Source of the DNA: an uncultured Clostridia bacterium
GTDB taxonomy: Bacteria; Bacillota_A; Clostridia; Christensenellales; Borkfalkiaceae
Assembly (NCBI GenBank): GCA_934292955.1
Contig: CAKQXZ010000027.1
Span: 1 to 26,472 of the forward strand
Length of the DNA stretch: 26,472 nucleotides
Direction: 5' to 3'
Positions 23,086-26,472 of the stretch are shown here, piece after piece; position 1 is the stretch's first letter, and each line of letters begins with the position of its first letter. The notes beneath the pieces were generated by a model. That model saw only the letters and a list, made by a program, of their open reading frames with translations, did no database searches and was not told where the DNA came from. The translations under genes were made by a program, and so were the position numbers.

Positions 23086-23835
23086 TCAATTTTGTTCGCG
23101 ACGGATAAATTGATAGTAAGACGACGTGCAGCCGAAACCGGCTTCGTATATAAGCGAAGTAACGGTTTTTCCTTTTCCGTAGTTATCGTAAACGTATCTT
23201 GCGCGAACACGGTTAAGATAGACCGTGAAGTTGCAACCGAAAAGTTTGTTGAAAAGTCTTGAAAAATAGTATTTACTGAAACCGAAATGCGCCGCCGCCG
23301 TTTCAAGAGATATATTTTGCATAAAATTTTTGTCTATCCAATCGACGATACTGCTCATAAGTTGCGTTTCGGCGGGCATAGGCTCGCAAGGCGTATATTT
23401 TTCGTTGATATAACCTAAAAGAACGGATACTAACCCTTCGAGCATAAATTGCGGGGCGGCAGTGTATCTTTTTTTTATTTCTTCTTCAATTTCGAATAGT
23501 TTTTTATTGTATTCCACGTCGTCGAGAGCAAAATAATTCAGATTACAATTTGTTGCAGCTGCCGCAAAATACTTTTCCGGAATAAGCAGCGTATCTGAGT
23601 TTGAGTTGACGGCAAATGCCGAATGAACGACATATAGCCCTATAAACGCTATTTCGCCTTGTCTGAAAGTGCGCTTAAGGGTGCCTGCGCAAATTTCTGC
23701 TTCACCGTTTTTTATAAACAACATTTCTATGCAACGGTGAAAATGCGGATCTGCTTTTACGTTTTCCATTTCAAGAACGGCGATTTCGTTAATTATGTCG
23801 CGCTTTGATTCGTAATAACTGATTTTCTTTTTCAT
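23086..23835 (-). CDS. AraC-family transcriptional regulator with cupin-type sensor domain
   Basis: 249 residues. The N-terminal part (about 25-85) is a cupin-like ligand-binding domain (HFHRCIEMLFIKNGEAEICAG, split at MLFIKNG, then FIGLYVVHSAFA). The C-terminal 100 residues hold the two helix-turn-helix units of AraC: ISLETAAAHFGFSKYYFSRLFNKLFG and VTSLIYEAGFGCTSSYYQFIRR, given as short parts. These regulators usually sense a sugar or small metabolite. The mRNA leader has no Shine-Dalgarno site. Three 21-bp-spaced direct repeats sit between its promoter and start, a layout that fits binding by an AraC-type protein, probably itself. The potD-like gene 239 bp upstream is not obviously its target. 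Confidence 0.88.
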   Translation of the reverse strand: MKKKISYYESKRDIINEIAVLEMENVKADPHFHRCIEMLFIKNGEAEICAGTLKRTFRQGEIAFIGLYVVHSAFAVNSNSDTLLIPEKYFAAAATNCNLNYFALDDVEYNKKLFEIEEEIKKRYTAAPQFMLEGLVSVLLGYINEKYTPCEPMPAETQLMSSIVDWIDKNFMQNISLETAAAHFGFSKYYFSRLFNKLFGCNFTVYLNRVRARYVYDNYGKGKTVTSLIYEAGFGCTSSYYQFIRREQN

Positions 23836-23898
23836 AGCAATATATTAAATAAAATAAGCAATTTTTTGATTATCAACAGCAATTTCTTATATTATTAT
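23836..23898 (+). promoter_or_regulatory. Three 21-bp-spaced direct repeats ahead of the AraC-type gene
   Basis: AGCAATATATT (23836), AGCAATTTTTT (23857) and AGCAATTTCTT (23878), starting exactly 21 bp apart, consensus AGCAATWTHTT. This is two helical turns, the spacing of AraC half-sites. They fill the stretch from just upstream of the start codon to the -10. Confidence 0.6.
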
Positions 23899-23922
23899 AA
23901 TGCTATACAAAAATTAAGTCAA
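23894..23922 (-). promoter_or_regulatory. Promoter of the AraC-type gene
   Basis: Minus strand TTGACT (plus 23917-23922), 17 bp, TATAAT (plus 23894-23899). Start near 23887, about 52 nt before the ATG at 23833-23835. Confidence 0.78.
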
Positions 23923-24000
23923 GCGTTATTTTAATTTACTTAAAAAGATTTTAATCAATGTAAAACCGACAAAAACGGTTAAAAACTTGGTAAAATAAAA

Positions 24001-24032
24001 GCCGCGTCGGGGGAATTTAATCCGTTCGCGGC
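24001..24032. terminator. Terminator downstream of the potD-like gene
   Basis: GCCGCG (24001-24006) with CGCGGC (24027-24032). On the minus strand the stem is followed by TTTTATTTTACC, on the plus strand by TTAATGTTTTT. A 20-nt loop makes it weaker than the others. Confidence 0.6.
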
Positions 24033-24046
24033 TTAATGTTTTTATT

Positions 24047-24064
24047 TGATAATCGACCTATAGG
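24047..24064 (+). repeat. 18-nt motif copy 5 (just after the potD-like stop)
   Basis: TGATAATCGACCTATAGG, 17 of 18 identical to copy 4. It lies 10 bp past the stop codon (minus strand); its arms can pair as ATCG with CGAT around the CCTATAGG core. Confidence 0.6.
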
Positions 24065-24074
24065 GCGATTTTTA

Positions 24075-25667
24075 TCATTTTTGTTCGTCTACGATGTGAT
24101 AGCCTTTTTTCGGCTTTGGTCTGAATAAATCGGAACTTACAAGACGATAAATGACGTATGCGATAACGAAAACCGCTATAACGATAACCGAAGCTATAAA
24201 TACGCCTTGCCATGCGGTGGGTTTTGACTGTTCCCACATTTTGTTAAGCTTAACAACTTCTTCGTCGGTAAAATGACGCATTACGGTGCAGCGCGTGACC
24301 GTTTCGTAATCGGGGTACTGAGCGGAAAACTGTCTGCCCAAAGTGTCGGTATAAACGGTGTAGTCGGTATCGTCGTCATCGCCTTTTTTGAAAAGGTAGG
24401 AAAGGTCTACGGGGTAAACTTCGACCGATTCGCCGTCTTCGTCGAGAATGCGTTCGTCGTTTTCGTCGGCGGCAAAATAGGAATCGCCTATTTTTACCGC
24501 GTTTGCATAGCCGTAGTTATCTATTACGTTTTCGAAAATATCTTCGGTTGCTATCGACGTGGTGTAGCCGATATAGTCCATATTGCGCTGAGCGTAGTGC
24601 GGATCGGAAATAAAGTTTATATATTCCTGCGCTATTTCTACTTTGGAACCTTTAGGCATAACCCAGCCGTCGAAGAAAATATTGCTGCCTTCTTCGGGAA
24701 CGATGTAGTTAAGTTCCGCGGTTTTTTCGCCGACCATTTCGGGATCTTCGGCGTAATCCATTGCATAAACCGCGTCGCCGCTCCAGGCAAAGTTAATCCA
24801 GATTTTGCCCGCCGCCATATCCTTTTTACCGCTGTCTACTTCGTAGCCGTAAAGGGTGGGGGCAAGTTCTTTAAGCGCAACGCCCGTTTTTTCGACCGCT
24901 TCATCCGAAACGTTGTTGAAAATATCGGTAAGTTGCTTGTTGTATTCGTTTGCGGTAATTTCACCCGCGTCGAGTTTGGCTTTGTATTCCATAAGGACGT
25001 CGTGATAAACGTAACCGAGAGCAAGCACATAACTGTCGCGCACGCTGTCTTTTATGGTGCATTTGTTTTTGAAGTTTTTGTTCCATACCGCCGACCAGTC
25101 GGTAACTTCGGCTTCTTCGACGAATTCGGGGTTATATACAAAACCCATCGTTCCCCACATATAGCACGCCGCGTAGTCGTAAAGATATTCGGTAGAGCCG
25201 TCCGCCTTGGTAACGGGTATTTTTTTGAAGAGATCGGAAATATAGCGGGAAACGTTGTTATCGTAAACGGCGGTTTTTGTGTGGTCAAGTTTTTCGAGCA
25301 TGTTTTCGCCGATCATTTTTTGAATCATGTACTCCGAAGGGCATACGAGATCGTAACTTTCTTTGTTCAGATTGATCTTGGTGTACATTTCTTCGTTCGT
25401 TCCGACGGTGGAATACTCGACTTTTACGTTTTTGTGCAGGGTTTCTTTACAGTATTTTTCGAATTCTTCTATAACGGAACCTTCGTAAATATCGTTTTCT
25501 TCGTCGACGTATTCTTCGTCGTCGATATAGTCTTCCCAACTCATAACTTTTAATGTTATAACGGATTTATCTTCAACGGTTTCGTCTTTAGCGCATCCGC
25601 CGAAAAAGGTGAACGTTAAAACCGAAAGTAAGATAATAGCCGTAATCAAGGGGTGGATTCTTTTCAT
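24075..25667 (-). CDS. potD: Polyamine-type ABC substrate-binding lipoprotein with C-terminal membrane anchor
   Basis: 530 residues, well above the usual 350 for PotD. The signal peptide ends in lipobox FGGC (lipidated C25). The mature part has the PotD-like LKVMSWEDYIDDEE start, YDLVCPSEYMIQKMI, CYMWGTMGFVYNPE, INFAWSGDAVYAMDYA and IFFDGWVMPKGSK, which are hallmarks of spermidine/putrescine binding proteins. Acidic insertions occur near residues 45-65 and 410-450. Near the C-terminus (about 485-507, VFIASVIVIAVFVIAYVIY) is a clear membrane helix followed by a basic 23-residue tail, so the protein seems anchored at both ends. AGGAG precedes the ATG. It lies behind the permease gene below, as in pot operons. 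The polyamine assignment is by family, not by binding residues. Confidence 0.88.
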   Translation of the reverse strand: MKRIHPLITAIILLSVLTFTFFGGCAKDETVEDKSVITLKVMSWEDYIDDEEYVDEENDIYEGSVIEEFEKYCKETLHKNVKVEYSTVGTNEEMYTKINLNKESYDLVCPSEYMIQKMIGENMLEKLDHTKTAVYDNNVSRYISDLFKKIPVTKADGSTEYLYDYAACYMWGTMGFVYNPEFVEEAEVTDWSAVWNKNFKNKCTIKDSVRDSYVLALGYVYHDVLMEYKAKLDAGEITANEYNKQLTDIFNNVSDEAVEKTGVALKELAPTLYGYEVDSGKKDMAAGKIWINFAWSGDAVYAMDYAEDPEMVGEKTAELNYIVPEEGSNIFFDGWVMPKGSKVEIAQEYINFISDPHYAQRNMDYIGYTTSIATEDIFENVIDNYGYANAVKIGDSYFAADENDERILDEDGESVEVYPVDLSYLFKKGDDDDTDYTVYTDTLGRQFSAQYPDYETVTRCTVMRHFTDEEVVKLNKMWEQSKPTAWQGVFIASVIVIAVFVIAYVIYRLVSSDLFRPKPKKGYHIVDEQK

Positions 25668-25711
25668 CTATAGTTCTCCTGTAATCAAGTAAAAAACGTA
25701 TTGCCGCGCGG

Positions 25712-26472
25712 TCAGCGGGAGTATTTTTTAGCCTGTTTTGCCGCACGCACGTTTATAAACACTATTACCGAAACCACTATTATAAATATTATGGTCGACA
25801 ACGCGCGGAGGGCCGGTACCGAAGTGTTTGCTCCGCCTTTCGCATAGGCGTTGTAAGTGTAAGTTGAAATAGTGTCGAGCGTATCAGGCTTGGTAAAGGA
25901 AGTAACGATATAGTCGTCGAGCGACATTGTTACCGCCAGCAGAAAGCCCGAAAAAATACCGGGAAGAATTTCGGGAATGATTATTGTGAACAATGCTTTT
26001 GCGGGCGTTGCGCCGAGATCAAGTCCCGCTTCGTAAAGGTTGGGGTTAAGTTGTTTGAGTTTTGGTAGTACGTTCAGATACACGAACGGGAAGCATATTA
26101 CTATATGCGCCACGATAAGTGAAGCCCAAGTGCCGTTAAACCCGAAGAAAACGAAGATCATCGCGAGCGATAAGCCCGTTACTATTTCCGCGCTGATTAC
26201 CGGAATCTGCGTTGACGCGCCGAGAATTTTCTGCGTGCTTTTTTTTGAGTAGAACGAGCCGATTGCACCGATTGTTCCGAGCAGGGTTGCAAGCGTTGCG
26301 GCTACGAACGCAAGAATGATTGTGTTCCATACTGCGGCGATTATGTCTTTATCGCCGAAAAGCAGTGCGTAGTGACCGAAGCCCCAACTTTCAGACCATG
26401 TTCCTATCTCTTTGGAGTTGTTGAAACTGTAGACGATAAGAAGAAGTATAGGCGCATAAAGAAATGCGAGAA
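25712..26472 (-). CDS. potC: Polyamine-type ABC transporter permease, PotC-like (partial, N-terminus off the right edge)
   Basis: The open frame continues past the apparent ATG at 26161 to the right window edge, giving 253 visible residues with no stop. It shows a PotC-like permease: LAFLYAPILLLIVYSFN near the start, SWGFGHYALLF, several helices, and the EAA coupling motif YEAGLDLGATPAKALFTIII with PEILPGI, then SLDDYIVTSF, a PotC signature. The stop is 44 bp upstream of the potD-like ATG; potA and potB would be expected farther right. It is a binding-protein-dependent transport permease placing polyamine (or similar) uptake here. Confidence 0.92.
   Translation of the reverse strand, partial: LAFLYAPILLLIVYSFNNSKEIGTWSESWGFGHYALLFGDKDIIAAVWNTIILAFVAATLATLLGTIGAIGSFYSKKSTQKILGASTQIPVISAEIVTGLSLAMIFVFFGFNGTWASLIVAHIVICFPFVYLNVLPKLKQLNPNLYEAGLDLGATPAKALFTIIIPEILPGIFSGFLLAVTMSLDDYIVTSFTKPDTLDTISTYTYNAYAKGGANTSVPALRALSTIIFIIVVSVIVFINVRAAKQAKKYSR

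Noticed and set aside
24273..25553. A 426-codon open frame on the plus strand across the potD-like gene
   Set aside because: It is antisense to a well-supported PotD-family gene, has a composition biased to Phe, Val and Gly, and shows no known family; it is a product of the codon use of the real gene.
1..26472. CRISPR arrays, insertion sequences, phage genes or attachment sites
   Set aside because: No array of regular spaced repeats, transposase, integrase or terminal inverted repeats could be found by reading both strands.

Overview
The window looks like ordinary chromosome from an endospore-forming, Gram-positive member of the Bacillota, most likely an uncultured Clostridia lineage. The evidence is SpoVT, a SpoVB/YabM-type flippase and YunB, the spoVT-yabM-yabN(mazG) gene order known from Bacillus subtilis, lipoprotein signal peptides, an L27 with the Firmicutes-type N-terminal extension, and consensus TTGACA-17-TATAAT promoters. 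The exact lineage cannot be fixed from sequence reading alone. I see no phage, transposon, CRISPR array or obvious island.

Layout. (1) 1-900, minus strand: the start of feoA (ferrous iron uptake, running off the left edge) and a small zinc-ribbon membrane protein. (2) 970-5341, plus strand: spoVT, a spoVB/yabM-like flippase, a tetrapyrrole-methylase/MazG fusion and a tRNA-dihydrouridine synthase, tightly packed with overlaps. (3) 5419-7150, minus strand: a membrane-anchored ComEC-like metallo-beta-lactamase-fold protein and a single-pass membrane protein, translationally coupled. (4) 7363-9098, plus strand: promoter, leader, rplU and rpmA, then an 8-oxoguanine DNA glycosylase. (5) 9194-17283, plus strand: a lipoprotein, then lipoate ligase and the glycine-cleavage genes gcvT, gcvH, gcvPA and gcvPB, followed by an NrnA-type DHH phosphoesterase and surE. 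(6) 17334-18770: yunB, a minus-strand lipoprotein and a minus-strand tRNA-Leu(UAA). (7) 18929-21180: a self-regulated TetR repressor with an ABC-2 type exporter. (8) 21250-23057: an EamA-type transporter and a P-loop nucleotide kinase. (9) 23086-26472, minus strand: an AraC-type regulator, then a polyamine-type ABC substrate-binding protein and the permease upstream of it, which runs off the right edge.

How the genes fit together. LplA supplies the lipoyl group needed on GcvH; GcvT, GcvH and the two-part GcvP form the glycine cleavage machinery, with only the dihydrolipoamide dehydrogenase missing from the window. The TetR gene sits behind a consensus promoter overlapped by two tandem palindromes, so it probably represses itself and possibly the exporter behind it. 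The AraC-type gene has three copies of an 11-bp element spaced exactly 21 bp apart between its promoter and its start codon.

The most unusual signals are non-coding. An 18-nt motif, CGATAAWCGACYTATAGG, occurs five times, four of them at 3' ends of genes or inside terminator hairpins. At least two genes (the zinc-ribbon protein and lplA) have promoters placed so that transcription should begin at or within two bases of the start codon, suggesting leaderless mRNAs. rpmA keeps the N-terminal extension that the Prp protease normally removes, but no prp gene lies beside it. I did not find a clearly new multi-gene system.
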